From: Gracilimonas sediminicola | Lineage (GTDB): Bacteria > Bacteroidota > Rhodothermia > Balneolales > Balneolaceae | Direction of reading: 5' to 3' | Length of the DNA stretch: 64,000 nt | Assembly (NCBI RefSeq): GCF_024320785.1 | Contig: NZ_JANDBC010000001.1 | Span: 1 to 64,000 of the forward strand | In this document: positions 37,116 through 45,273 of the stretch, one piece after another | Layout of the letters: every line of letters starts with the position of its first letter | Numbering within the stretch: position 1 is the stretch's first letter | Notes under the pieces: generated by a model | The model's input: the letters and a program-made list of their open reading frames with translations, nothing else | Database searches by the model: none | Told to the model about the DNA's origin: nothing | Program-made: the position numbers and the translations under genes

Positions 37116-37582
37116 ATGATATAATTAGTAATCTCAGATTGAGCGCGGTCTATATCGCCAATCTCAATTTCACCGGTTTCAATTTTCTTTAGTACCGCCT
37201 CGTATCGCTCGTATAAACTTGCCACCGCTTCATCTATGCGCTCCCGGTAGGCTTCATCGTGCATGTAGTACCGGGCTATAACAAGGGTGATATACTTTAG
37301 GATAGGATGAGCTTCGGTATCAAAGCCATCTTTACGGATAGGCCAGCCATACAAATTCTCAACATGAACGCGAATAAAGGCTTCTGCCCTGTTTAGTACG
37401 CGGTTGAGTTCGGCTTCTACGTCTGTTACAAGCGTAGTGTCTTCGCTGAATAAAGCAGAATCGTAATCGGATTTAGTGTCGCCCGTATCATCAGAAATAA
37501 TTTCTTTCTGCGTTAAAAGGCGGCCTATTTCCTTCGATCCCCACTCATCAACTAAGTTATTTGCTGTGGCTAGTAATGGCAT
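37112..37582 (-). CDS. Phage head-tail connector protein
   Basis: 156 residues, helical. VDEWGSKEIGRLL.. and a later KYITLVIARYYMHDEAYRERIDEAVASLYERYEAVLKKI segment fit the gp6/DUF1320-type connector that sits on the portal. It follows the capsid and a 119-residue gene. Confidence 0.6.
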   Translation of the reverse strand: MPLLATANNLVDEWGSKEIGRLLTQKEIISDDTGDTKSDYDSALFSEDTTLVTDVEAELNRVLNRAEAFIRVHVENLYGWPIRKDGFDTEAHPILKYITLVIARYYMHDEAYRERIDEAVASLYERYEAVLKKIETGEIEIGDIDRAQSEITNYII

Positions 37583-37916
37583 CTATTACATCCTGCTTGG
37601 TTCGTAGTGCTTCAGGTTCCTCGATGCCTTTGAGGGTAGCGTATGCGTTTAATTCATCACGAGTCCAGGTCATAGCCGGCTCTTTATCTTCTTCACTGGG
37701 TATCACGTCGTGCTTATAATCTATAAACTCAACGGGGATCCCTGCTTTCCGATAGTGATAATCTACTGTTTGATGCCGTCCGTAAATCAGAACTTTATCA
37801 ACTTGCTCAACACCGTCAAAGTATCGCGGATTCCGGTAACTGATTCGGTCAGGGTAGTCCTCAACGAACTCCCTAACCTCATCAAGTTCCTTATTGCTTA
37901 CATACAGTAGGATCAT
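37557..37916 (-). CDS. Phage protein with C-terminal HeH/SAP-like helix pair
   Basis: 119 residues. The N-terminal 80 have no match; the last ~35 (WTRDELNAYATLKGIEEPEALRTKQDVIDAI) form a helix-extension-helix pattern seen in several head-completion proteins. It lies between capsid and connector genes. Confidence 0.5.
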   Translation of the reverse strand: MILLYVSNKELDEVREFVEDYPDRISYRNPRYFDGVEQVDKVLIYGRHQTVDYHYRKAGIPVEFIDYKHDVIPSEEDKEPAMTWTRDELNAYATLKGIEEPEALRTKQDVIDAITSHSK

Positions 37917-38887
37917 CGTGTCTCTACGTAGAATCCTGCTGTATTCTTAGTATCAGTAGCAACCTGAGACCAGTTTCCAGCGGTGCCTAATGCTCCATCA
38001 TTTGGATTTACTGGGTCTTCGTCATACTGGAAGCCTTTGATGGTTACAAGGAAGTTTCCTTCACCCTGAATACGGAGTGAAAGTGGTCCATCACCTGTAA
38101 TCACATCGTCAACAACGCGATCTTGTCCAACCTCACTTATAACAATGCCGTTCTCAACAAGCCCAAGCATCTTATAGGACGCTACATCTGGCGAAGTAGA
38201 AGCCCCATCAGTGTCTTTAAGATTTGCAGAGTCTGTCATGATCATTGCTTTACCAAGAGAAGGAATGGTCCCGGCATTAATACCTGTACCAGCAACATTT
38301 TCAACCTGAACATCAAAAGACGCTTTCTGAAGGTCGTGCCATTGCTTAGAATGACCAACATAAGCCACAATTCGACTTGCCCGATCTCCAAACTTAGCAT
38401 TACCATCAACCAGCTTGTCATAGTCCATAGTGGCACCGGTTGAGGTTACATAGTTGTTTGAGGAAAGCCCCAGACAAGTAACCGCTGCGATAATACCGCG
38501 CTCTAGCATGTACTGCATTTTACCAGCAGCAACCTGCTCACCAAGCAAGAAGGAAAACTCCTGCTCATTAGAGGCAATTCGTAAGAATGAATCAATAGTA
38601 TTCTTAACTTGGAATTTCCAAGAGATTTTCGGACTTACAACGTCATCCTGAGTCAACTTGTCATCATTGGATGATCCAAGAGTTGCCGGATCGTTGCGTT
38701 TGATAAGGTTTTGAATCTCTTTAAAGAAAGACTCTTCTCGAAAGTGTCCGCGCGACTCCAAAGGAACCAACCGGATTGCGTTTGAAGATGCACCATTAAA
38801 TACATCTACATTTTGCTGAATAAACTCATTCATTCCCGCATGTACTTGATCGGGATAAATTTTAAAATCTGCGTATGTGCCTGACAT
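37913..38887 (-). CDS. Phage major capsid protein
   Basis: 324 residues, directly after the scaffold-like gene. DVFNGASSNAIRLVP, YVTSTGATMDYDKLVDGNAKFGDRASRIVAYVGHSKQWHDLQKA and the ending SQVATDTKNTAGFYVETR are typical of the coat proteins of this type of siphovirus (from memory). HK97 fold is expected; assignment rests on size, location and composition. Confidence 0.75.
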   Translation of the reverse strand: MSGTYADFKIYPDQVHAGMNEFIQQNVDVFNGASSNAIRLVPLESRGHFREESFFKEIQNLIKRNDPATLGSSNDDKLTQDDVVSPKISWKFQVKNTIDSFLRIASNEQEFSFLLGEQVAAGKMQYMLERGIIAAVTCLGLSSNNYVTSTGATMDYDKLVDGNAKFGDRASRIVAYVGHSKQWHDLQKASFDVQVENVAGTGINAGTIPSLGKAMIMTDSANLKDTDGASTSPDVASYKMLGLVENGIVISEVGQDRVVDDVITGDGPLSLRIQGEGNFLVTIKGFQYDEDPVNPNDGALGTAGNWSQVATDTKNTAGFYVETR

Positions 38888-38899
38888 GGTTTAACTATT

Positions 38900-39676
38900 T
38901 TATTTTAAAGGGATTTTGTTAAATGCTTCACGACCATGTTCATTGATGTATCTCGCTTTTTCGCGACTTGTCATCTCGGCTCTTGTCTTAGGTGTTTTAT
39001 CACCACCGGGACGCTTATTTCCACCAAATCCACTGCCGTTTTGAGTGGTATCTTTAAACCATGACGGATTTGTCTTTTTAAGCCCTTCAAATAATTCCTT
39101 TGGCCCGGCATACGGTCTGTCATCCGTTGGATTGGATGCAAACTGAAAGTCATCTTCCCCTTTAGGAATACTCCAGTTACCGTTGGGGTCTCGCTTTAAG
39201 TTGCTCTCCGTTAGTTGAACAATCATAGGCTGACCGCCTTCTGTAACCGGCTTAAGTAGTTCCTCTGAGATACCGGCTTCAACGGCTGCTTTGTAAATCG
39301 CATCCCGCTTGTTTGCCTGGTATAAAGAGTTAAGTTCGTTTTTGAGTGGCTTTACCTCTTTTTCAAACAACTCATTTTTCACTTCATCTATATTGATGTC
39401 GCTTTTGAGCTTCGGTTTGCCGTTTTCGAACTTGATACCTTTCTGCTCGGCCAAATTTTTAAAGAACTCTTCGTCTTGCTCCAATTCTTTACGAGTTTTT
39501 TTGGTGCGGCTTTCTAATCGCCTGCTTATCTCGCTTTCCATGAAGCTTTTCTTGACGTATTCATCGCTTGCCTCCACTTCATCAGTCGTGAGGTAGCCTT
39601 CGGGTTTCGCTTTCAACTGTTCGGCTGAAAATGTTACTTCTTGCCCGTCTTCCGTCTGGAATATGAAATCACTCAT
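38900..39676 (-). CDS. Phage scaffold protein (GP20-like)
   Basis: 258 residues, strongly charged and coiled-coil between about 45 and 135 (RRLESRTKKTRKELEQDEEFFKNLAEQ), with a Lys/Arg-rich tail that would bind the capsid protein. Immediately before the major capsid gene, as scaffolds are. Stable without signal or membrane segments. Confidence 0.75.
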   Translation of the reverse strand: MSDFIFQTEDGQEVTFSAEQLKAKPEGYLTTDEVEASDEYVKKSFMESEISRRLESRTKKTRKELEQDEEFFKNLAEQKGIKFENGKPKLKSDINIDEVKNELFEKEVKPLKNELNSLYQANKRDAIYKAAVEAGISEELLKPVTEGGQPMIVQLTESNLKRDPNGNWSIPKGEDDFQFASNPTDDRPYAGPKELFEGLKKTNPSWFKDTTQNGSGFGGNKRPGGDKTPKTRAEMTSREKARYINEHGREAFNKIPLK

Positions 39677-39749
39677 GTATGTATCTCGCTTTTTGTGTTA
39701 AACCTTTGCGGTAAGGCGTTACTCGCATATCGCTGCGGGTGCGGGAAAT

Positions 39750-39781
39750 AAAAAAAGCCAACCCTTGTTCAGAGTTGGCTT
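39750..39781 (-). terminator. Rho-independent terminator upstream of the scaffold gene
   Basis: AGCCAAC and GTTGGCT pair around an 11-base loop and are followed on the minus strand by a seven-T tract. It ends transcripts of the glycan-modification gene set, so scaffold and capsid genes probably have their own promoter. Confidence 0.85.
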
Positions 39782-39884
39782 CTTCCGTTCCAATATCTTA
39801 TATGTAAATTGCCCGGTCTTTCGGGCTTCAGGTTTAATTTATCTTATAGAGAGGCGTGGTTAAACACCAAAATCCTTTGCGTTT

Positions 39885-40574
39885 TTATAGAGAAAGGATG
39901 GCTTCGTGATTATCGAAGTATTGATCTAATTCATTGAAGGGCGTGGTCTGCATAGCGGGTGCGATAGATTCAAAGCGGTGCAAATCTTCTCCGCCCTTTA
40001 ACTCCAAATGGCAGATACCCAAGTCAAGCGGGTTAGTTGTGATACAGTGCCTTCGCTGGTAGGGTAAGGTGAGCGTTTCGGTGTTTTTGTCTGATCCCCG
40101 GCCCCGCCCCGGTATCCACATCTTATAGTTAAGCTTTTCCAACAGCTCCCGGCTCCAGGCTTTCCCGCTTCCTACCATCACGTTTCCATAGTACAGCATT
40201 TCACCTGTCTTTACGTTACGCAGCACCGAACCGCCCAAGCGTACCGAATCAAGCCCGGCCTTCACCGCACCGGCTACACGGTAGAAGTATTCTTCATTGA
40301 GCAGGTTATCAGAGCCAATGATGCAGAGCGCTTCCACATCTTTATCTTTAAACCACTCCGATGCACAGTTCCATTTATCGCTAAACGGGTCGTTAGGGTG
40401 TTCGGTGTAATTCCATCCGGCTTGTTCGGCTATGGATTGCGACACTTCGCCCTCACTACCTACACAATGCAGGACCAGCTCTATGCCATCGAGTTGCATC
40501 TGGCTGTAATGGTTTAGCACAAAGGAGGCTATTTTGTGCCGTTTCCACAGGAGGGTTAGCAGGCCGATTTTCAT
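39885..40574 (-). CDS. Glycosyltransferase-like protein (GT-A family 2 type)
   Basis: 229 residues. IGLLTLLWKRHKIASFVLNHYSQM at the start is a GT2-type nucleotide-sugar fold; CIIGSDNLLNEEYFYRV has a DxN/DxD-like acidic motif near 100, and SGKAWSRELLEKLNYKMW follows. It is unusual within the head-gene block. It may modify a virion or host-surface glycan; the acceptor is unknown. Confidence 0.65.
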   Translation of the reverse strand: MKIGLLTLLWKRHKIASFVLNHYSQMQLDGIELVLHCVGSEGEVSQSIAEQAGWNYTEHPNDPFSDKWNCASEWFKDKDVEALCIIGSDNLLNEEYFYRVAGAVKAGLDSVRLGGSVLRNVKTGEMLYYGNVMVGSGKAWSRELLEKLNYKMWIPGRGRGSDKNTETLTLPYQRRHCITTNPLDLGICHLELKGGEDLHRFESIAPAMQTTPFNELDQYFDNHEAILSL

Positions 40575-40796
40575 TTACTTACCGTTATTCACCTTTGAAT
40601 ACGCATTAATTAAGTTATCCGCCCATCTCTTAACATTAATAGCAGCCACTTCAAATGATTGTTTTGCCCTAAATCTTATAAAGCCAAGTGAAGACTCAAT
40701 TATTTTCTTATCCCTTTCTGGAAGCTCGCTCCATTCAGGATCTACATCTTGCTTAAAAACTTCATTGTAATATCGTTGTAAATCATCAGCCATCAC
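40575..40796 (-). CDS. Small phage protein
   Basis: 73 residues, helical, charged, no recognised domain. Overlaps the next upstream gene by 4 bases and abuts the glycosyltransferase start. Confidence 0.5.
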   Translation of the reverse strand: MMADDLQRYYNEVFKQDVDPEWSELPERDKKIIESSLGFIRFRAKQSFEVAAINVKRWADNLINAYSKVNNGK

Positions 40797-41020
40797 TCAA
40801 GCGCCTCACCGCTTTTTAGTTCATGTAGTTCATCTACTTTAGAAAACCAAGCACTCCAATCTAAAGCCCACGCGTTATCGTGTGTTACTGTTCTTACAAC
40901 CATGCCGTTATGCTTTGCTTCTAAGTCATAAAAACCCTCGCCAAACCTGTCAAGAGTTTCTTTAGATTGAAAAACCTTGTATTCGTTCCCTAAATCTGTT
41001 TTAAATGTGCCTGTTTGCAT
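40793..41020 (-). CDS. Small phage protein
   Basis: 75 residues, mixed alpha/beta (FKTDLGNEYKVFQSKETLDRFGEGFYDLEAKHNGM). Not recognised. Part of the coupled gene string between the terminator at 39750 and the MuF gene. Confidence 0.5.
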   Translation of the reverse strand: MQTGTFKTDLGNEYKVFQSKETLDRFGEGFYDLEAKHNGMVVRTVTHDNAWALDWSAWFSKVDELHELKSGEALE

Positions 41021-41023
41021 AGT

Positions 41024-41248
41024 TTAGTTAATTCTTATACCTGATTCTATAAAAATAAATGATGATAATTGTAGTTCATCGCCGTTTAAATAAGTCCATT
41101 TTGATTTATAAGTTACAAGCCTATTATGATAATGTATATTATCTATACCCAATAACCCTATTTTAACAAAATACAAGCCGTTTTCGGGATGCTCAATTCT
41201 TTTCCCGTATCTAAATAGCATCCAGTTTAATTTTATTCTTTTCCACAT
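41024..41248 (-). CDS. Small phage protein
   Basis: 74 residues, aromatic and basic (MWKRIKLNWMLFRYGKRIEHPENGLYFVKIGL). Not recognised. Overlaps the ATP-grasp-like gene by 16 bases. Confidence 0.45.
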   Translation of the reverse strand: MWKRIKLNWMLFRYGKRIEHPENGLYFVKIGLLGIDNIHYHNRLVTYKSKWTYLNGDELQLSSFIFIESGIRIN

Positions 41249-41931
41249 AGTTTTTTAACCGCTTTTTTATACCTGTTTTCAGCATCAGGGTTAGAAGCTA
41301 ATACATTACTTCCATTCCCCGCTATGTTATTCACATCTATCACATAAATGCCGGTTTCATCCCGCATTATATCGAGTTCGGTAAACTGAATATCCATCAC
41401 CTTACAAAACTCGTCTATCTGATTGATTTCCTTACTTGAAAATACATCATTTGGCTCAAAAAAGGTAATTTCAACCGCTTCCCATCCCCATTGGTTTGCC
41501 TTCTCTTTCACCTTCTCAATTACAAAATCCACACCCCAATGATAAAACACTCGGTACTCGATAAATTCGTACTCATTAAGGCTTGAATCTATGAAGCGTT
41601 GGTACACCTTGCCCTCAACCTTTTCAGCCGGACAGTCCACAGTTCTGCCGTCATGTGTGTACTGTTCGTTACTCTTTTCAACCGCCATCCCGTTATGGAT
41701 GGTCGGGTCTATCTCGAAGGGCCGCCTTGTAACGTGTTCCCAAATACTCATGACTCGATGCTTACTTACATCCCATGTTCCCCGATTAGCAGAGCAGTAC
41801 CGAGTTAGCTTAATCTCTGAAATGGTATCGTGATTCCAGTACACCCCGTGCGGGTCGGTCTCGTTGCCGTCTATGTACTGATAGATTTTACTGGATGGTT
41901 TTACTTTGTCCGGCCAGGTTTTCAATATCAT
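41233..41931 (-). CDS. ATP-grasp-like protein
   Basis: 232 residues. The C-terminal half contains TELDIMRDETGIYVIDVNNIAGNGS, the (E/D)..D...D..G..YVxDVN pattern with acidic and Asn metal ligands found at the end of ATP-grasp domains. The N-terminal ATP-binding half is divergent (YIDGNETDPHG, KVYQRFIDSS, YRVFYHWG). It could ligate an acid to an amine or hydroxyl; substrate unknown. Neighbours are a glycosyltransferase and a sulfotransferase. Confidence 0.6.
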   Translation of the reverse strand: MILKTWPDKVKPSSKIYQYIDGNETDPHGVYWNHDTISEIKLTRYCSANRGTWDVSKHRVMSIWEHVTRRPFEIDPTIHNGMAVEKSNEQYTHDGRTVDCPAEKVEGKVYQRFIDSSLNEYEFIEYRVFYHWGVDFVIEKVKEKANQWGWEAVEITFFEPNDVFSSKEINQIDEFCKVMDIQFTELDIMRDETGIYVIDVNNIAGNGSNVLASNPDAENRYKKAVKKLCGKE

Positions 41932-42113
41932 CGTAAATCCTTTTTATCCAATGGACGGTACTTCACGCCACTATCTAACATGTTGTATCCCGCGTTTACC
42001 TGATTCCTGAAATTAGTGGCTATATCAAACCACAACATAAATAATAGAAATAGAAACCATACCGGAACGCCAAGTATTAGCACGACAAAGAAAAACAGGT
42101 TTCGTAACTTCAT
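41928..42113 (-). CDS. Small single-helix membrane protein
   Basis: 61 residues, one strong membrane helix near 6-33 (LFFFVVLILGVPVWFLFLLFMLWF). Overlaps both neighbours by 4 bases, so it is translationally coupled to the ATP-grasp-like and sulfotransferase genes. It might tether them to the membrane (inference). Confidence 0.6.
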   Translation of the reverse strand: MKLRNLFFFVVLILGVPVWFLFLLFMLWFDIATNFRNQVNAGYNMLDSGVKYRPLDKKDLR

Positions 42114-42544
42114 TTTGATTTGTTTAAATGTGGAAATTCCTGATCCGGCACCTCAACGCCTAAAAACTCGCATAGCTCATTCCATCCATCGCCCTTCTCA
42201 AAGCACAACTCCAACACATCGGGCATCTTCCGCAGTGCATTGTTATGAGCTAAATACCTATCCTTCCAGTTTGGCCGCGGCTGCCGGCTTCCATACAGCT
42301 TAATCCGCATCTGCTTTATTAGTCCGCTGTTTTTAAAGCCATCCTGCTGCCTGTTATATCTTCGCACGCTTTTATACCACGTGTGTACGTCTTTGCGTAC
42401 GGTTAGCAGGTAATGGGTGCCTTCCGGGTACTTGTCCGTTCTGTGGACAAAATCACCGACAAAGTTTGTAACTCCTAAGATGTCTAATGCCTTAGATAAC
42501 GATGTTGTGCCTGTCTTTGGAAGCCCGAGATTAACAACGATCAC
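42110..42544 (-). CDS. Sulfotransferase-family protein
   Basis: 144 residues. NLGLPKTGTTSLSKAL at 5-20 is the 5'-phosphosulfate-binding loop that holds PAPS, and the 3' part (YLLTVRKDVHTWYKSVRRYNRQ) carries a 3'-phosphate Arg/Ser-like segment. The ending FLGVEVPDQEFPHLN is typical of P-loop sulfotransferases. Short compared with most (200-300 residues). It would sulfate a sugar, lipid or protein. Confidence 0.78.
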   Translation of the reverse strand: MIVVNLGLPKTGTTSLSKALDILGVTNFVGDFVHRTDKYPEGTHYLLTVRKDVHTWYKSVRRYNRQQDGFKNSGLIKQMRIKLYGSRQPRPNWKDRYLAHNNALRKMPDVLELCFEKGDGWNELCEFLGVEVPDQEFPHLNKSK

Positions 42545-42930
42545 TTTTCAAAAGCCCAATATTGAATTTTAACCTCTGCGGTGTCTGCTTTCACCGTCAT
42601 CGTTCCGTTTGCCCGGAAAGCCACGATCTCACCTTTCGGAATCTGTATAGAATAAGAACTCGTTAGCCCTACCTCTACATAGTTCGCGTCATCGGTGTTT
42701 TTAATGATGATATACGGGTTATCCCCTACATCAGCGCTAAGATCAAGTGTTTCCTCACTCGTTCCTACGTCTTGCGTACCAAAGTCGGTATTAGTGCCGG
42801 TCATATCAGAGTTAAACTGAAGCTGATCCACACCTTCATCGTTCTCGTCGGTTACGACCATTCCCACTCTCTTACTACTACTATCTGGGGTGTACGTTAT
42901 TTTAAACTGTGCTTTAAGATTGTCTGGCAT
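42541..42930 (-). CDS. Phage beta-rich structural or head-decoration-like protein
   Basis: 129 residues, almost entirely predicted strands (AQFKITYTPDSSSKRVGMVVTD, NPYIIIKNTDDANYVEVGLT), acidic. No domain recognised. Location near the MuF and scaffold genes suggests a virion component. Confidence 0.45.
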   Translation of the reverse strand: MPDNLKAQFKITYTPDSSSKRVGMVVTDENDEGVDQLQFNSDMTGTNTDFGTQDVGTSEETLDLSADVGDNPYIIIKNTDDANYVEVGLTSSYSIQIPKGEIVAFRANGTMTVKADTAEVKIQYWAFEK

Positions 42931-43105
42931 TTCTATTGAGGTTTGGAGTGAATGTTTTACCTGAATTAATCTCTTTTACATTAACCGAATTACGGGCATC
43001 CAGCACAAGCACCTGGTCATACTCTCCGTTCATCTGCTGTTCCAATAATTCCCGTACCCGATGGTTTTGAGTCGGGGTTAGTCGTAGTTTCTTCTTACTG
43101 CTCAT
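42914..43105 (-). CDS. Small basic phage protein
   Basis: 63 residues, basic (SSKKKLRLTPTQNHRVRELLEQ). Overlaps the decoration-like gene by 17 bases and the 43095 gene by 11. Not recognised. Confidence 0.45.
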   Translation of the reverse strand: MSSKKKLRLTPTQNHRVRELLEQQMNGEYDQVLVLDARNSVNVKEINSGKTFTPNLNRNARQS

Positions 43106-43409
43106 TTATTAGATATTCGATTGGATAATCCTGTTTAATACTTCCGTCCTTTAATCTCACGTTTACGAAATCCCCATCTGCTGCACAATCCAATGAAACA
43201 AGCTCCACATCACCATATATTTTACCATACTCAAGACCGTGTCTTTGCATGAGCTTGATTTCTCGTTCTCGCATTTTATCGCAATATTCATTCCAATACT
43301 TGTCGCAAAGGTCTTCAAAGCATGAACCCCCAACAAATAACCCTTTAATTAATTCAGGGAGTTTACTAAGCGTAAAGTAGCAATTATAGTATTTTTTCAG
43401 ATATCTCAT
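43095..43409 (-). CDS. Phage protein of unknown function
   Basis: 104 residues with several Cys and a beta-rich C-terminal half (KIYGDVELVSLDCAADGDFVNVRL). Not recognised. Three bases after the MuF-like stop. Confidence 0.5.
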   Translation of the reverse strand: MRYLKKYYNCYFTLSKLPELIKGLFVGGSCFEDLCDKYWNEYCDKMREREIKLMQRHGLEYGKIYGDVELVSLDCAADGDFVNVRLKDGSIKQDYPIEYLINEQ

Positions 43410-43412
43410 TCT

Positions 43413-44528
43413 TTAAGCAGCCTCCTGTTTGGCATAATATCTAAACGCTCGTTGGTTATCGGTGTTGGTTTGATTTAAAGTCGTTTCAATGTAGCGGTCT
43501 GTGATCGTCCGACTACCACTGTGCTTATTTTCTTGCAGGATTTCGTTAATTTCGTTTGCTGTTGCCTCTCGCGGACGGCTCGGAGCGTCTTTCGGTTTAT
43601 CCCATTCGCTCACCTCTCTTGTAACGTACAACCTTGTGCAACCACAATTAGGATGAGGCTTAACCGGGATCGTTTCCGGATAGTATACGCCCGGACCTAA
43701 TCCATATAAATCTGCCTGTTCGTGAATATCGCAGATGTCGGGAGAGCTATACAGTCCGTCATGCCGTCCGCTTGTCTGCCACTTTAATGCTTTAATAATC
43801 GGGCTTCGCACTGAGGCTATCCTATCCCCTTCGTGGTAGGCTACATCAATTTCAGTGACCGCTATCCTTCGCGCATCACTTAGCAGCTTGTTAATGGTTT
43901 TGGTCGTTTCAGAACCGCCTATCTTAAGATCCGAAAGGCTGAAGGTGCCTCTGCCTCGTACCGAATCAAGTAAACCCTGAATGTCTCTGTTGCCAAAGGA
44001 TAGATTACGTGCTATGTCCGCCTGTATTTTACTCATAGCCCGACCTTGTTCAATGCCTTCCTGTAAGACGCGCTCAATGCCTTTAATCGCTCGCTCTCCG
44101 TGCGCGTTCCAGTTGTTAAGAGTTTTGAACGTATCCACAGCACCAAGCCGCCTGCGCTCAAACATAGCTTCAAAGGCATCACTTCTGAAACCTTGCAGGC
44201 TGAAAGCCATTTCTGTTCCAAAGGCTTCCCCGATTTGCTTGGTAACTCTCGAATGTATATTCCCCACTCCGTCAATAGTTTCTACGGAGTATCGCTTAGT
44301 GATGTCGCCTATACTTGACTGCCAGTTTTGAAGGGCAGTTCGTATCTCTCGTATAATCCGGTCTGCGTTATCCTGTGATAGTTGCCCTGAGCGAAGCAGG
44401 CGTAATACCCGGTCAATCTGAGAAGCATAGGCACGCACCATCGCCTTTTGAAGATCGCTTTGGTTGCGCTCTATCAGAAGCCGTCTTGCTTCGTAAATCT
44501 TCTCTATGTAGGGGTTGATGTCAGGCAT
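43413..44528 (-). CDS. MuF-like phage minor head protein
   Basis: 371 residues from ATG 44528, chosen over the TTG nine bases upstream because it overlaps the previous gene's stop by 8 bases. Long helical N-terminal part, then the MuF motif: KWQTSGRHDGLYSSPDICDIHEQ, PHPNCGCTRLYV. SPP1 gp7/Mu F proteins sit near the portal and take part in DNA ejection or packaging initiation. Order portal, small genes, MuF, scaffold, capsid is typical. Confidence 0.88.
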   Translation of the reverse strand: MPDINPYIEKIYEARRLLIERNQSDLQKAMVRAYASQIDRVLRLLRSGQLSQDNADRIIREIRTALQNWQSSIGDITKRYSVETIDGVGNIHSRVTKQIGEAFGTEMAFSLQGFRSDAFEAMFERRRLGAVDTFKTLNNWNAHGERAIKGIERVLQEGIEQGRAMSKIQADIARNLSFGNRDIQGLLDSVRGRGTFSLSDLKIGGSETTKTINKLLSDARRIAVTEIDVAYHEGDRIASVRSPIIKALKWQTSGRHDGLYSSPDICDIHEQADLYGLGPGVYYPETIPVKPHPNCGCTRLYVTREVSEWDKPKDAPSRPREATANEINEILQENKHSGSRTITDRYIETTLNQTNTDNQRAFRYYAKQEAA

Positions 44529-44724
44529 TAAAACCAAAATTGCTTTTCGTTATATCGTGTGAGTCGGCTATGCGTTGTTCTATCATATAAGGGTTTAAGC
44601 ATCTGCAATTCACATGATCTGTTTCTCGTATCGCGTAATCAAACCTTTTTGTTCTGTATTCTTCTATATTATCAGTTATACCATTAGGCTTGTAGGCTTT
44701 GTCTATGTCGGATTTAGTTCTCAT
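44521..44724 (-). CDS. Small phage protein with CRC motif
   Basis: 67 residues: KAYKPNGITDNIEEYRTKRFDYAIRETDHVNCRCLNPYM. Not recognised; the NCRC tail recalls the Cys-containing end of MuF-type domains. ATGA coupling to the 44-residue gene upstream. Confidence 0.5.
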   Translation of the reverse strand: MRTKSDIDKAYKPNGITDNIEEYRTKRFDYAIRETDHVNCRCLNPYMIEQRIADSHDITKSNFGFNA

Positions 44725-44855
44725 AACCTTTCTATATTACTTGTAAGCCAATCACATATTTCAGGTATTTTAAGTGATTTACAAAGCTCTAACATGAAAT
44801 TATCGAACGCTTCGTTTAGTTCTTTTGATAATTGGTAAAATGTCTTATCACTCAT
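44721..44855 (-). CDS. 44-residue phage protein
   Basis: An ORF with ATG at 44855, amphipathic helices (QLSKELNEAFDNFMLELCKSLKIPEICDWL). Its TGA overlaps the start of the next gene (ATGA), which supports translation. Confidence 0.55.
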   Translation of the reverse strand: MSDKTFYQLSKELNEAFDNFMLELCKSLKIPEICDWLTSNIERL

Positions 44856-44867
44856 CCTAAATCCTGT

Positions 44868-45227
44868 CTATTGTTCATCCTTAAATTTATCAATCGTATT
44901 ATGTGATTTCTCAACAGCCCAACCAAGCAGATAACACTCGGCTTCATCGTTGAACCGGTCTAATTCAACCCCACAAGTAACAAAAACATGGTTTACAAAA
45001 TGCTTGCATTCGTGAGCAATAACGCCGGGCTCCGGGTTATGCTCAAGCATGATATAATACTTGTTACCGCGCTGAAAACAGCCTCCGTCATAATCTTCAA
45101 GCGGACCATAGGCTTCAAATTCAAGGCCTAATTCACTTTGTGCTTCCTTAAGAGACTCACAAAGCACAACATATAACCGCCCAGAATATAGCGGTATTTT
45201 ATAGGATCGCTTGAATACTTTATCCAT
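44868..45227 (-). CDS. Putative zinc metallopeptidase-like phage protein
   Basis: 119 residues. VIAHECKHFVNHVF holds HExxH, and DEAECYLLGW downstream gives a third acidic ligand (ExxC..), a SprT/gluzincin-like pattern. Position between portal and MuF genes suggests a head maturation protease or a nearby accessory protein; not demonstrated. Confidence 0.6.
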   Translation of the reverse strand: MDKVFKRSYKIPLYSGRLYVVLCESLKEAQSELGLEFEAYGPLEDYDGGCFQRGNKYYIMLEHNPEPGVIAHECKHFVNHVFVTCGVELDRFNDEAECYLLGWAVEKSHNTIDKFKDEQ

Positions 45228-45273
45228 TAATTTTTTAGTCTTTTCTCGGTCAGTTGCTTAAGGAAAGCCGATT

